Shown here in pieces: positions 53,393 through 61,908 of a stretch of DNA of 64,000 bases. The notes under the pieces are model-generated. The model ran no database searches. It saw only the letters and a list, made by a program, of their open reading frames with translations, and was not told the DNA's origin. This DNA is from JAJECS01 sp965219705 (GTDB taxonomy: Bacteria > Chloroflexota > UBA11872): positions 2,294,001 through 2,358,000 of the forward strand of contig OZ244789.1 of NCBI GenBank assembly GCA_965219705.1, written 5' to 3'. Position numbers and translations under genes: made by a program. Each line of letters starts with the position of its first letter. Position 1 is the stretch's first letter.

Positions 53393-55954
53393 CTACAGCG
53401 CCGCCAACAGTTCCCGCTGGCGCGCGAGCCGCGAAGATCGGGCCTCGGCGAACCGCAGGATGCCGGCGTAGATTGAATCGGCGTCAAGCTGCGCCTCGGC
53501 GATCACGTCCGGCTCGGTTCCCCCGGTCAGCCACTGGTTGTCCCAGTCGGACCACAGCGAGTACTCGTCGGTCAGCGGTCCCAGGTCGCGCACCGGCGGC
53601 ACACGCCGCGTGCCCGTGGAAACCACCATCGCGTCGTAGCGCGCTCCGGGCGGTACCAGGTGGTCGCGGTAGGCCTGTGGCTGTCGCTCGAAGAGTTCCT
53701 CGCTGACCACGGCGATCACGCGCACGTTCACGCCGGCCTCTTCGAGGTTCGGCAAGACCCGCATCAGGTTGACCGTCGAGTTCGAACCCTGCACCAACAC
53801 CGTGCCCTGCGGCGGGCTGCCGGCGTCCCAATCGCGGATCAGATACAAGCCCTTGGCCGCGGCCAGCGGATCGGAGTCGGCGAAAGCCGCGCGGTCGGCG
53901 ACCGGAAAGTCCGGCCGCGCCACCTCGATGGTGATCAACCCGACCTTGGGATCGCGGGCCGCAATCTCCGCCGCCGCGAAGTAGCCGGGCGCCACGTCGT
54001 TGTAGTCCCAGAAGCTCAGGTTGATGGCCTGGTCGCGTGGGAACAGCTTCCACACCTGCGGCGCAAAGATGCCGAAGTGCGTGCGCGCGTCCGCCGCGGT
54101 CTCCGGACCGGAGTGACCGGCCAGGATGTGCAGCACGCCCATGCGAAACGGGCTGTCCTGGTTCTGCTGGCTCCAGACACGGGCGGGCAGATACATCAGC
54201 GGCGTGAACGCGCCGTAGGTGCCGCTCAGGGCCCAGACGCCGGCGTGCCGGTCGGGGTCGAGCGACGCCGACTGGCTCACCAGCCCAATGGCCGACGAGG
54301 CGTTCCCGGCTTCCTCGATCGGCGCCTTCATGCGCGTGCCTAGCGGATTGTCCACCGGGTCGTAGTGCCCCCACATCGCACCCTTTTCGACGTTGATCGA
54401 GCTGGACAAGTCGGCCGCCAAGGTGATGAAGCGGTTGTCCGTGACGTAGTTGACCCACTTGATCAACTCGGAGATTGCGCGCCGCGTTCCGGCGACCTCG
54501 CCCGGTTTCTTGGCCAGCGCGATGTCCACCGACGTTGTTTCACCGGTGATCTCGTTGGTGACCTCAACCATCTGCGGCTCCAGCGGAATGTTCTGCGGGC
54601 GCAGCCGCTCGTCCATAAACGGATCGACGGTGGGGTCGATGCGCAGCGGCAGGGTGTCGTTCAGCGAGTCGCCAAGCTCGACCAGCCGATCCGCCAGCCA
54701 GTCGCCCAATCCGTTCTGGTTCAGCACGGACATGGCAACGTCGATGTTGGTCTTGAACTGAATCAGGCGTTCCCGCTCGTCGGACACGGGGCCTTCGCGG
54801 ATGCCGTCGAACTCCACGCCATAGCGCCGTTCGAAGGTCTCGGCCAGCGCCACGAAGTAGGGCTCGTTCATCTTCAACTCGTAGGGGTGGCTGTGATACC
54901 CGACGAGCTGGTCGCCAAAGCCGGGAACGTGCCCGTTATCGGCGGCCGGCCACCATCCCTTGGTCGTCTGTCCGACGACGATGATCGGCCGGCGATCGTT
55001 CGGATCCCAGTCCTCCATTGCCCGCAAGGCGGCCAGGACTTGGTCGTAGTCGTTGCCGTCCTCGAGCGAGATCACGTTCCAGCCGTACGACGTCCACTGG
55101 TCCTCGATCACGTAGCCCTTGGCGAGCTGCGGAGCGATGACGCCGCCGACGAGCGAATCGTCGATACCGGCGTTGTTGTACGAGAGCAAGACGCGCAGCC
55201 GCTTGCCAACCTGCTGCGCCAGCGCCTGGGTCTTCAGTTCCTGTGCATGCCCCTCGGTCATGGCGAACTCGCCTTCGAGGGCGATGACCTTGAGCGAATC
55301 ATCAGCGCCAACGAAGTTCCAGAAGGACGCCTTGCCGGCTGCCGTCGCGACCCCGATGCCCGACGGCCCGCCGTTGACGTCGTTGGTCAGGTCGGTGGTC
55401 TCGGCGTGCCCGGCCAGCGAGCGGATGCCGCGGATCTTGGCCTGGGCGAACAGGGGGTCGTCGTCCAGCCCATTGTCCTGCAGCAGCGTCGCCAGGGCGC
55501 CGCGCCCACGCCGAAATCCCAGCGCGTCGATCGGCAGCATGCCCACGTTGGGATCGACGGCGTAGCGGTCATCGCCCGTCGCGGCGTGCTTCAGGGCCAT
55601 GGCCTCGCCCATGATCATCCAGAGGGCGTAGGCCGTGGGGATGTTGTGTCCGCCGGCCAGCATGAAGCGGTCGCAAAACGGGTGCTTGGGCCGGCGATAG
55701 TCGAACCGCATCGCGCCGTTCTCGGGGCCGCCGAGATGCAGGGCCACGTTGTAGGGCGTGTAGGCCAGCGGACCGCCGAAGTGCCCGGTTTGGGCGTAGT
55801 TGCCCAGCAGCACCAGGGTCATCGCGGTCATGAACCCAACGTCTTCGATCCGATCGCGGTCATAGGCGGGCACTTCAACCGTGTGGTCGATGGCCACCGA
55901 CTGAGCCGCACTCGTGCGGGCGGTGACGTTCTGGGTGCCGTTGGTGTGCGCCAT
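53393..55954 (-). CDS. Thiamine-diphosphate enzyme, transketolase/AceE superfamily
   Basis: This protein of about 853 residues belongs to the transketolase/2-oxoacid dehydrogenase E1 superfamily. The N-terminal TPP half has FMLAGGHNIPTAYALWMIMG, SLKVIALEGEFAMTEGHAQE (the GDGE-N-type loop, here EGE...NNAG) and RVLLSYNNAGIDDSLVGG. The pyrimidine-binding half has FITLAADLSSSINVEKGAMW, NASSAIGLVSQSASLDPDRH, a GILHILAGHSGPE segment and a C-terminal transketolase-C domain (RVIAVVSEELFERQ). It is far longer than transketolase (about 660) and close in length to AceE, but several signature stretches differ, so the substrate is not assigned. ATG 55954 has GGAG upstream. Confidence 0.75.
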   Translation of the reverse strand: MAHTNGTQNVTARTSAAQSVAIDHTVEVPAYDRDRIEDVGFMTAMTLVLLGNYAQTGHFGGPLAYTPYNVALHLGGPENGAMRFDYRRPKHPFCDRFMLAGGHNIPTAYALWMIMGEAMALKHAATGDDRYAVDPNVGMLPIDALGFRRGRGALATLLQDNGLDDDPLFAQAKIRGIRSLAGHAETTDLTNDVNGGPSGIGVATAAGKASFWNFVGADDSLKVIALEGEFAMTEGHAQELKTQALAQQVGKRLRVLLSYNNAGIDDSLVGGVIAPQLAKGYVIEDQWTSYGWNVISLEDGNDYDQVLAALRAMEDWDPNDRRPIIVVGQTTKGWWPAADNGHVPGFGDQLVGYHSHPYELKMNEPYFVALAETFERRYGVEFDGIREGPVSDERERLIQFKTNIDVAMSVLNQNGLGDWLADRLVELGDSLNDTLPLRIDPTVDPFMDERLRPQNIPLEPQMVEVTNEITGETTSVDIALAKKPGEVAGTRRAISELIKWVNYVTDNRFITLAADLSSSINVEKGAMWGHYDPVDNPLGTRMKAPIEEAGNASSAIGLVSQSASLDPDRHAGVWALSGTYGAFTPLMYLPARVWSQQNQDSPFRMGVLHILAGHSGPETAADARTHFGIFAPQVWKLFPRDQAINLSFWDYNDVAPGYFAAAEIAARDPKVGLITIEVARPDFPVADRAAFADSDPLAAAKGLYLIRDWDAGSPPQGTVLVQGSNSTVNLMRVLPNLEEAGVNVRVIAVVSEELFERQPQAYRDHLVPPGARYDAMVVSTGTRRVPPVRDLGPLTDEYSLWSDWDNQWLTGGTEPDVIAEAQLDADSIYAGILRFAEARSSRLARQRELLAAL

Positions 55955-56198
55955 CAATCGCTGCTCCTTGGGAGTCGAGGCCAGGGGAGGGGCATCGTCA
56001 GACTGCCCCGGGTGCGCCGGTCACGCGGCGGATGAGGCACGCCGCCGTTGCCGCGGCGCGCGAATGGCGCCTAAGAGATTACCCGATGCCCCACCGCTCG
56101 ATGGCGCGACGCGGCGCCGGTGCGAGCGACCGTCGGGCCGTAACCGGAGACCGCTAGTCTCAAGGCCTCGCGGAGCCTTCCCGGCTCGCTCTGCGCCA

Positions 56199-57182
56199 TC
56201 ACGCGGCCGTCAGCAGTTCGAGCAGGCCCTGGGGATACAGCGGGCCGTCGAGCGGCTGGGAGACGTCGAGCCAAACGGCTTCGATGGGCTTGCCGCTTGC
56301 CTCGATCCCAATGATCCGCTCGGTGCCGTAAAGCGACCGGTCCACGAACGCAGCCGCACAGTGCAATGCAATCCAATGCGCGGGCTGGCGTTCCCGCCTG
56401 AAGATGTTCTCGAGGGTCGCCAGATAGCGCACGTGCTCGATCTCCGCGCCGATTTCCTCGCGAATTTCGCGCTGCACGGTCTGTGCCGAGCGTTCCCCGA
56501 ACTCGACCGCGCCGCCCAGCGGACGGTAGAAGTGGTCGCCATTTTGCATTTTGTACTTCTGCACCAGGAGACGCGGACCGTCGCGAATCACCGCCAGCGC
56601 CAGCAGGCGGATGCGGCCCCTGGAAGGCCTCCGGTCAGACATATGTGCACCCTCGGGCGCCGAGGAATCAACGGTTTGCGGCATTTGTCTGGGGGGTAGT
56701 GCTGATTTCCCGGAGAAGCCACTAGTGCAGTTGACCTGTGGTGCGGCTGTCAGCAACTCGACCAGGCCCGCGGGATACAGGGGCCCGTCGAGCGGCTGAG
56801 AGACATCGAGCCAAACGGCTTCGATGCGTTTGCCGCTGGACTCTGTGCCAATGATCAGCTCGGCGGCATAGTGCGACCGGTCCACGAAGTCGGCGTCGAA
56901 GAGAAACACGATTTGATGCGCGGGCTGGCCGTTCCGTTCGAACAGGTCCTCGAGCGTGGCCAGATGGCGGACCTGCTCGATCTCCACCTCAATTTCCTCC
57001 AGAATCTCCCGCTTCACGGCTTGCGCCGCGCGTTCCCCAAACTCCACCGCGCCGCCCAGCGGACGGTAGTAGCGATCGCCATTGGGCGTCTTGTACCGCC
57101 GCACAAGCAGCCGCGATCCGTCGCGAATCACCGCCAGCGCCACCAGGCGGATGCGGGCCCTGGCCTTCCGCTGGTCAGACAT
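56199..57182 (-). CDS. Tandem double-NUDIX hydrolase
   Basis: This protein of about 327 residues is built from two near-identical NUDIX domains joined in one frame. Each reads RIRL-ALAVIRDG-RLLV-YK and YRPLGGAVEFGER. The first Nudix box, GGAVEFGERAAQAVKREILE-EIEV, has Glu where the box glycine is expected; the second, REIREEIGAEIEHV, is canonical. Both end with EAVWLDVSQPLDGPLYP. The linker (SGFSGKSALPPRQMPQTVDS) is non-globular. NUDIX enzymes hydrolyse nucleoside diphosphates linked to a moiety; the first copy may be impaired. ATG 57182 follows a GGATGG stretch. Confidence 0.88.
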   Translation of the reverse strand: MSDQRKARARIRLVALAVIRDGSRLLVRRYKTPNGDRYYRPLGGAVEFGERAAQAVKREILEEIEVEIEQVRHLATLEDLFERNGQPAHQIVFLFDADFVDRSHYAAELIIGTESSGKRIEAVWLDVSQPLDGPLYPAGLVELLTAAPQVNCTSGFSGKSALPPRQMPQTVDSSAPEGAHMSDRRPSRGRIRLLALAVIRDGPRLLVQKYKMQNGDHFYRPLGGAVEFGERSAQTVQREIREEIGAEIEHVRYLATLENIFRRERQPAHWIALHCAAAFVDRSLYGTERIIGIEASGKPIEAVWLDVSQPLDGPLYPQGLLELLTAA

Positions 57183-57263
57183 CAGCACACCATCCGGTCA
57201 AGCCGGCCGATGCCTCTGCCCGGCGCATCCGCGCCGGCCGCACCGCGGCGACCCGGCATGCCC

Positions 57264-58325
57264 CTATGGCGCGCCCTCCGGTGGCGCCGGGGGACCGTCC
57301 TGCAAGTAGTCCAGACTGAGCGCCGTGCGGACCTGCTCCAGCAACGCCTCGCCGCGTCGCTTGGTCACGGCTGTGCCGGCCGCCAGCACGTCCCGCACGT
57401 CGTCCGGGCGTGCCGCCCAAGCGGCTCGGCGGTCGCGAATCGGCGTCAAAAAGGCGTTCATGGCGTTGAACAGCCGGTCCTTGACCTCAACGTCTCCCAC
57501 CCGGCCGGTGCGATAGCGGGCTTTCAGGTCGTCCACCTCGGCCGTGTCCGGGTTAAAGGCGTCGTGATACATGAACACGGGGTTGCCCTCCACGGTTCCC
57601 GGATCGGTGGCCCGCAGCCGCTTGGGGTCGGTGAACATACTGCGCACCTTCGCGCGCAGGGTTTCCTCCGAGTCCTTCAGGAAGATTGCGTTGCCGGCGG
57701 ACGTGCCCATCTTGCCCTTGCCGTCGATGCCGACCAGACGCGGCACCGAGCCCAGGCGGCCCTCCGGAACCACGAACACGTCCCCGAAGCGCCGGTTGAA
57801 GCGCATGGCGACGTCGCGCGTCATCTCGATGTGCGGCAGCTGGTCGTCGCCAACCGGCACCAGGTGAGCCAGCGGCAGGAGGATGTTGGCGATCTGCATC
57901 ACCGGGTAGTTGAAAAAGGCCACGGGCACCGACTTGGTGGTTGCTTCGAGGTCCGCTAGCTCGGCCTTGAGCGTGGGGTTGCGTTGCAGGTGGCCCAGGC
58001 CGAGAAACCAGCTCAGATGCAGAGTGAGCTCAGCGAACTCCGGCACGCCGCTCTCGATCACGAAATGCGATCGGTCCGGGTCCAGACCCACGCCAAGCCA
58101 GTCCAGGGCCACTTCCCACAGCCCCCAGCGAATCCAGGGCAGGTTGTCGGCGTAGTCCGAGACCTGGTAGTCCGCCAGCAGGAAGAACGATTCGTATTCG
58201 TCCTGCAACTCCAGCCACTGGGAAAAGGCGCCGGCGTAGTGCCCCACGTGGGAGGGCCCCGAGGGCCGCAGCCCGGTGAGAATGCGGCGGCGTTCGGCGG
58301 CGGGGGCGTTGGCCGGGTCCGGCAT
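57264..58325 (-). CDS. trpS: Tryptophanyl-tRNA synthetase
   Basis: This 353-residue class I synthetase charges tRNA-Trp. The HIGH-type motif is in GLRPSGPSHVGHYAGAF, tryptophan-binding residues are in FLLADYQVSDYADN, and PVGDDQLPHIEMTRDVAMRF is diagnostic. KGKMGTSAGNAIFL is the KMSKS motif. The anticodon-binding helical region completes it. ATG 58325 has GAGGT 9 nt upstream; a longer frame to 58415 runs over a dispersed repeat and is rejected. Confidence 0.93.
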   Translation of the reverse strand: MPDPANAPAAERRRILTGLRPSGPSHVGHYAGAFSQWLELQDEYESFFLLADYQVSDYADNLPWIRWGLWEVALDWLGVGLDPDRSHFVIESGVPEFAELTLHLSWFLGLGHLQRNPTLKAELADLEATTKSVPVAFFNYPVMQIANILLPLAHLVPVGDDQLPHIEMTRDVAMRFNRRFGDVFVVPEGRLGSVPRLVGIDGKGKMGTSAGNAIFLKDSEETLRAKVRSMFTDPKRLRATDPGTVEGNPVFMYHDAFNPDTAEVDDLKARYRTGRVGDVEVKDRLFNAMNAFLTPIRDRRAAWAARPDDVRDVLAAGTAVTKRRGEALLEQVRTALSLDYLQDGPPAPPEGAP

Positions 58326-58404
58326 GCAGGGTGACCTCGACGGAGAGCTTGGCAACCCATAGTGCCACTGGAGGCTGCCCGGACGCGGGGTGCTGGGCCA
58401 CTTT

Positions 58405-58575
58405 GAGTCCGTCATTCCCGCGAAAGGAGACCTTTGAATAAAGAGGCGCGGGCGGTTCGCGAACCGCCCCTACTCGTGCGCCAACAGGTTCAGCGGCGAC
58501 TAGATTCCCGCCTTCGCGGGAATGACGGAGGGGGCACGCAAAGGTCTCCGAAAGCGGGAATCCATCCGCGGCCCG
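58405..58575. repeat. Dispersed palindromic repeat, copies 2 and 3
   Basis: Two repeat units face each other. The first (58408-58436) reads TCCGTCATTCCCGCGAAAG, GGAGACCTTTG. The second (58503-58565) carries GATTCCCGCCTTCGCGGGAA, TGACGGAGGGGG, CGCAAAGGTCTCC, GAAAGCGGGAATCCA in the opposite orientation. Between them lies a perfect 20-bp palindrome at 58450-58469. The same repeat occurs at 37475-37524. It is a likely non-autonomous repeat family of this genome. Confidence 0.65.
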
Positions 58576-58675
58576 CCGACGGGCGAACCGAGGGAGCCGC
58601 GACGATGTCCGCTGGTGATGGGGCCATGCCGCGCCCCAATGTCAAAGTGACCGACTACCGCACGCGGCGCTCGGT

Positions 58676-60100
58676 CTAGCGCAGCAGCTTGTTGACGCCG
58701 TTGAGGCCGGCGACCTTATATGCCTCGGCGAACGTGGGGTAGTTGAAGATCGTCTCCACGAAGTAGTCGATGGTGCCGCCGAGTTGCATGACCGCCTGCC
58801 CGATGTGCAGCAGCTCGCTGGCCTGGTTGCCAAAGATATGGACGCCCAGCAGTTTGCGGGTGTTGGGATCGAACAGCAGCTTCAGAATCCCGAAGTCGTC
58901 GCCGATGATCGCGCCGCGGGCAATCTCCTTGTAGCGGGCCACGCCGCTCTCGTAGGCGGCGCCCTCGATGGTGAGCTGCTCTTCGGTCTTACCGATCAGC
59001 GCGATCTCGGGAATCGTGTAGATGCCGATGGGCAGCTCGTCGTCGATGTTGGGGCAGTCCATGCCCAGGGCGTGGCGGGCGGCCAGCCGTCCCTGCTCCG
59101 CCGAGGTGGAGGCCAGCGCGGGCTGCCCGATCACGTCGCCCACGGCATAGACGTGCTCCAGCTCCGTCTGAAAGAACTTGTTGACCTTCACCCGGCCGCG
59201 GTCGTCGGCGGTCAACCCCGCGGCGTCCAGGTTCAGCAAGCCGGTAGCGCCCCGACGCCCGATGGAGTACATCACCACGTCGCTGACGGTTCGGGCGCCG
59301 GTTTCGAGCACTGTGACCGGACGGCCGCGACTATCGAACTCCACGGTTTCCACGTTGTGCCCCAGGCGCATGGTGATGCCGTCCTCGCGCATGCGGTACT
59401 TGAGCGCTTCGCCGATCTCCTCGTCCACGATCTCGAGCAGGTCTTTGCGGCCGTCGATCAGCGTGACGGCGACGCCAAGCGTGGCGAAGATGCTGGCGTA
59501 CTCCGTGCCGATGATGCCGCCGCCAACGATGGTCAACGACTTGGGAATCGCCGGCAGGTCCAGGATCCCGTCGCTGTCGACGACGCGCTTCTGGTCGAAC
59601 GGGATATGGGCCGGCCGGGCGGGATTCGACCCGGTGGCCAGGATGATCTTCTCGGCCCGGACCTCGATGATGGAACTCTCGGTAAGGATCGCAATCATGT
59701 GCGGGTCAACGAAATGTGCGACGCCGTTGAGCAGGTCGACGTCGTTGCGCAAGAACCCATCGCGGACCACGTCCACCTCGGCCTGGACGACCTGTGCCGT
59801 GCGCAGCAGCAGGTCGCTCATGGTGACGTCGGCCATCACGCGGTAGGACTCGCCGTAGAACGAACGCTGGCCGATGCCGGTGACGTGAATCACGGCCTCG
59901 CGCAGGGTCTTGGATGGAATCGTGCCGCGGTGAACGGCCTGGCCGCCGATGTAGCGCTGGCGGTCGATGGCGGCCACGCGCTTGCCGCCCTTGGCCGCCT
60001 GAATCGACGCGCGCCGTCCGGCTGGTCCGGTCCCGATGACCACAATGTCGTAGCGCGGATCGTCGTTTGCATTGATGCCAGGGCCGTGGCCGCTAAGCAT
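58676..60100 (-). CDS. sthA: Soluble NAD(P) transhydrogenase, SthA type
   Basis: This 474-residue flavoprotein has a first Rossmann motif YDIVVIGTGPAGRRASIQAA, the active segment YIGGQAVHRGTIPSKTLREA, NAD(P) Rossmann LTIVGGGIIGTEYASIFATL and C-terminal dimerisation region GIYTIPEIALIGKTEEQL. It lacks the redox disulfide of lipoamide dehydrogenases (T-I-P-S-K without the Cys pair), as in SthA, which transfers hydride between NADPH and NAD. ATG 60100 (MLSGHGPG) is preferred over upstream frames rich in arginine. It is divergent from the ModA gene. Confidence 0.9.
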   Translation of the reverse strand: MLSGHGPGINANDDPRYDIVVIGTGPAGRRASIQAAKGGKRVAAIDRQRYIGGQAVHRGTIPSKTLREAVIHVTGIGQRSFYGESYRVMADVTMSDLLLRTAQVVQAEVDVVRDGFLRNDVDLLNGVAHFVDPHMIAILTESSIIEVRAEKIILATGSNPARPAHIPFDQKRVVDSDGILDLPAIPKSLTIVGGGIIGTEYASIFATLGVAVTLIDGRKDLLEIVDEEIGEALKYRMREDGITMRLGHNVETVEFDSRGRPVTVLETGARTVSDVVMYSIGRRGATGLLNLDAAGLTADDRGRVKVNKFFQTELEHVYAVGDVIGQPALASTSAEQGRLAARHALGMDCPNIDDELPIGIYTIPEIALIGKTEEQLTIEGAAYESGVARYKEIARGAIIGDDFGILKLLFDPNTRKLLGVHIFGNQASELLHIGQAVMQLGGTIDYFVETIFNYPTFAEAYKVAGLNGVNKLLR

Positions 60101-60260
60101 CAGGTGCGCTCCCAGTGCGGATGAGGTGCGACGCCGATCCCGCCGACGTCGTAGCGCTGGGTTTTCTGCATGCGCATCAACCGGTGGCCGCAACAGCTTT
60201 CGTGGCATCGTAGCGTGACCACCCGAGCAATACGTGTGCCTGGGTTCCAAAAGAGCAAGC

Positions 60261-61079
60261 ATGACGACTCGCTGCCGCCGCTGGCCGGCGTTTCCGGGGG
60301 CATGGCGCGCCGCGGCCGTGGCCGCCATGGTTGTGGTGCTGTTGGGCGGCGCCTGCGGCGCTGCCGACGATGGCGAGCTCACCGTCTACGCCGCGGCCTC
60401 GCTGCGCGATGCGTTTGCGGAAATCACCGAGGCGTTTAAGACGACGCTTGTAGACGCACGCATATTCCTCAACTTCGCCGGCTCGCAGGTGCTGCGGGCG
60501 CAGATCGAACGCGGCGCGCCCGCCGACGTCTTCGCCTCGGCGGACGAGGTCCACGCCCGCGAGCTGGCGGAGGCCGGACTGTTGGCGACCTCGCCGCGGG
60601 TGTTTGCCCAAAATGCGCTGGTGCTCGCCGTGCCCGTGAGCAATCCGCGCGGGATTGCGCAGCTCGCTGATCTGGCCCTTGCGGATGTGCGGCTCGTCAT
60701 GGGGGTCGCGGACGTACCGGCTGGGCGGTATGCGCGCGCGGCGCTCGAGCGCTATGCCGCGGCGACTGGACACGGGGAGTTTCCGCAAGCGGTCCTCGAC
60801 AATGTGGTCTCATTTGAGACGAGCGTCCGCCTGGTGGCGGCCAAGCTGGAGTTGGGCGTGGTTGACGCCGGATTTGTCTATCGCACCGATGTCCTGGCTT
60901 CCGATGGCGCCCTGGTAGAGATTCCGCTGCCGCCGGAGGCAACGATCTCGGCGCCGTACCCCATTGCGGTGACGACCCGCGCGGCCGGGCGCGCGGCTGC
61001 GCAGGCGTTCGCCGACTTCGTGCATTCGCCGGCCGGCCAGCGCATCCTGGCGGCGCATGGCTTCCAGCCGTCCCGGTGA
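60261..61079 (+). CDS. modA: Molybdate ABC transporter binding lipoprotein
   Basis: This 272-residue periplasmic-type binding protein has a signal ending in LLGGAC (lipobox) and the mature domain ELTVYAAASLRDAFAEITEA. It contains FLNFAGSQVLRAQIERGAPA, DVFASADEVH, FAQNALVLAVPV and LDNVVSFETSVRLVAAKLEL, the order and residues of ModA, which binds molybdate or tungstate. The start ATG 60261 precedes the arginine-rich n-region; the GTG at 60234 is an alternative. It is followed by ModB after 22 bp and ModC, giving a complete importer. Confidence 0.9.
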   Translation: MTTRCRRWPAFPGAWRAAAVAAMVVVLLGGACGAADDGELTVYAAASLRDAFAEITEAFKTTLVDARIFLNFAGSQVLRAQIERGAPADVFASADEVHARELAEAGLLATSPRVFAQNALVLAVPVSNPRGIAQLADLALADVRLVMGVADVPAGRYARAALERYAAATGHGEFPQAVLDNVVSFETSVRLVAAKLELGVVDAGFVYRTDVLASDGALVEIPLPPEATISAPYPIAVTTRAAGRAAAQAFADFVHSPAGQRILAAHGFQPSR

Positions 61080-61101
61080 GGCCCGCGGACTGACTCAGAA
61101 A

Positions 61102-61908
61102 ATGCGGCGCGCGCAAACACTGACCTGGGGCAGGCTTGCCATCGCGGCATCCGCCGCGATCCTCGTCGCCTTCATCGGCATCCCGGTTGGGGCCCTGATT
61201 GCCCGCGGGTTCATCGAGGGCGACGTGCTCGCCGCGCTGCGCAGCCCGGTCGCCACCACCGCGCTGTGGCTCTCGCTGGCGACCTCGGGCATCGCCGTCG
61301 TCGTTGCCGTGGCCCTGGGAACACCGGCTGCCTACTTGCTGGCGAGATATGCGTTCCCCGGGCGAAGCATCGTCGACACGCTGATCGATCTGCCCGTGGT
61401 GCTGCCGCCGGTCGTCGGAGGGCTGGCGCTGCTCGTGGCGCTTGGGCGTCACGGAGTGATCGGCGGCCCATTGGACGCCGCCGGCGTTGACGTGGCGTTC
61501 ACCACCGGCGCGGTGGTCCTCGCCCAGCTCTTTGTCGCCGTGCCTTTCTACATTCGGGCCGCGCGCGCGGGTTTCGAGGGCGTCGATCGCCGGCTCGAAG
61601 CCGTCTCCGCAACCCTTGGCGCGAGCGGGTGGCACACCTTCCGGCGAGTGACGGTCCCACTGGCGTTGCCATCGCTGATCGGCGGCGCGGTCATGTGCTG
61701 GGCGCGCGCCCTGGGCGAGTTCGGCGCCACGATCATGTTTGCCGGCAACGTATTCGGCCGCACCCAGACGATGCCGCTGGCCATCCTCGAAGCCATCGAG
61801 ACCGACGTCGACGCCGCGCTGGCCATCGCCATCGTCCTGATCGTCCTGGCCTTTGCGGGGCTGCTGGTCTTCAAGGCCCTGGCACGGCTCGGGGGGCGCA
61901 TCTTGTGA
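61102..61908 (+). CDS. modB: Molybdate ABC transporter permease
   Basis: This 268-residue permease has five to six helices beginning with RLAIAASAAILVAFIGIPVG. DLPVVLPPVVGGLALLVALG and the EAA loop VSATLGASGWHTFRRVTVPL are ModB signatures, with WARALGEFGATIMFAGN as the most diagnostic stretch. The ATG at 61102 is chosen; the longer frame from 61057 would overlap ModA by 23 nt. The ribosome-binding site is weak. Its stop TGA overlaps the GTG start of ModC. Confidence 0.9.
   Translation: MRRAQTLTWGRLAIAASAAILVAFIGIPVGALIARGFIEGDVLAALRSPVATTALWLSLATSGIAVVVAVALGTPAAYLLARYAFPGRSIVDTLIDLPVVLPPVVGGLALLVALGRHGVIGGPLDAAGVDVAFTTGAVVLAQLFVAVPFYIRAARAGFEGVDRRLEAVSATLGASGWHTFRRVTVPLALPSLIGGAVMCWARALGEFGATIMFAGNVFGRTQTMPLAILEAIETDVDAALAIAIVLIVLAFAGLLVFKALARLGGRIL

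Noticed and set aside
54365..56035. Long open frame antisense to the thiamine-diphosphate enzyme
   Set aside because: High-GC shadow frame; no domain, and the opposite strand is well supported.
58784..60124. Long open frame antisense to the SthA gene
   Set aside because: Shadow frame; the SthA gene on the other strand has all family motifs.
60101..60260. Possible molybdenum-cofactor riboswitch upstream of modA
   Set aside because: No recognisable Moco riboswitch core or consistent stem arrangement could be seen by eye.
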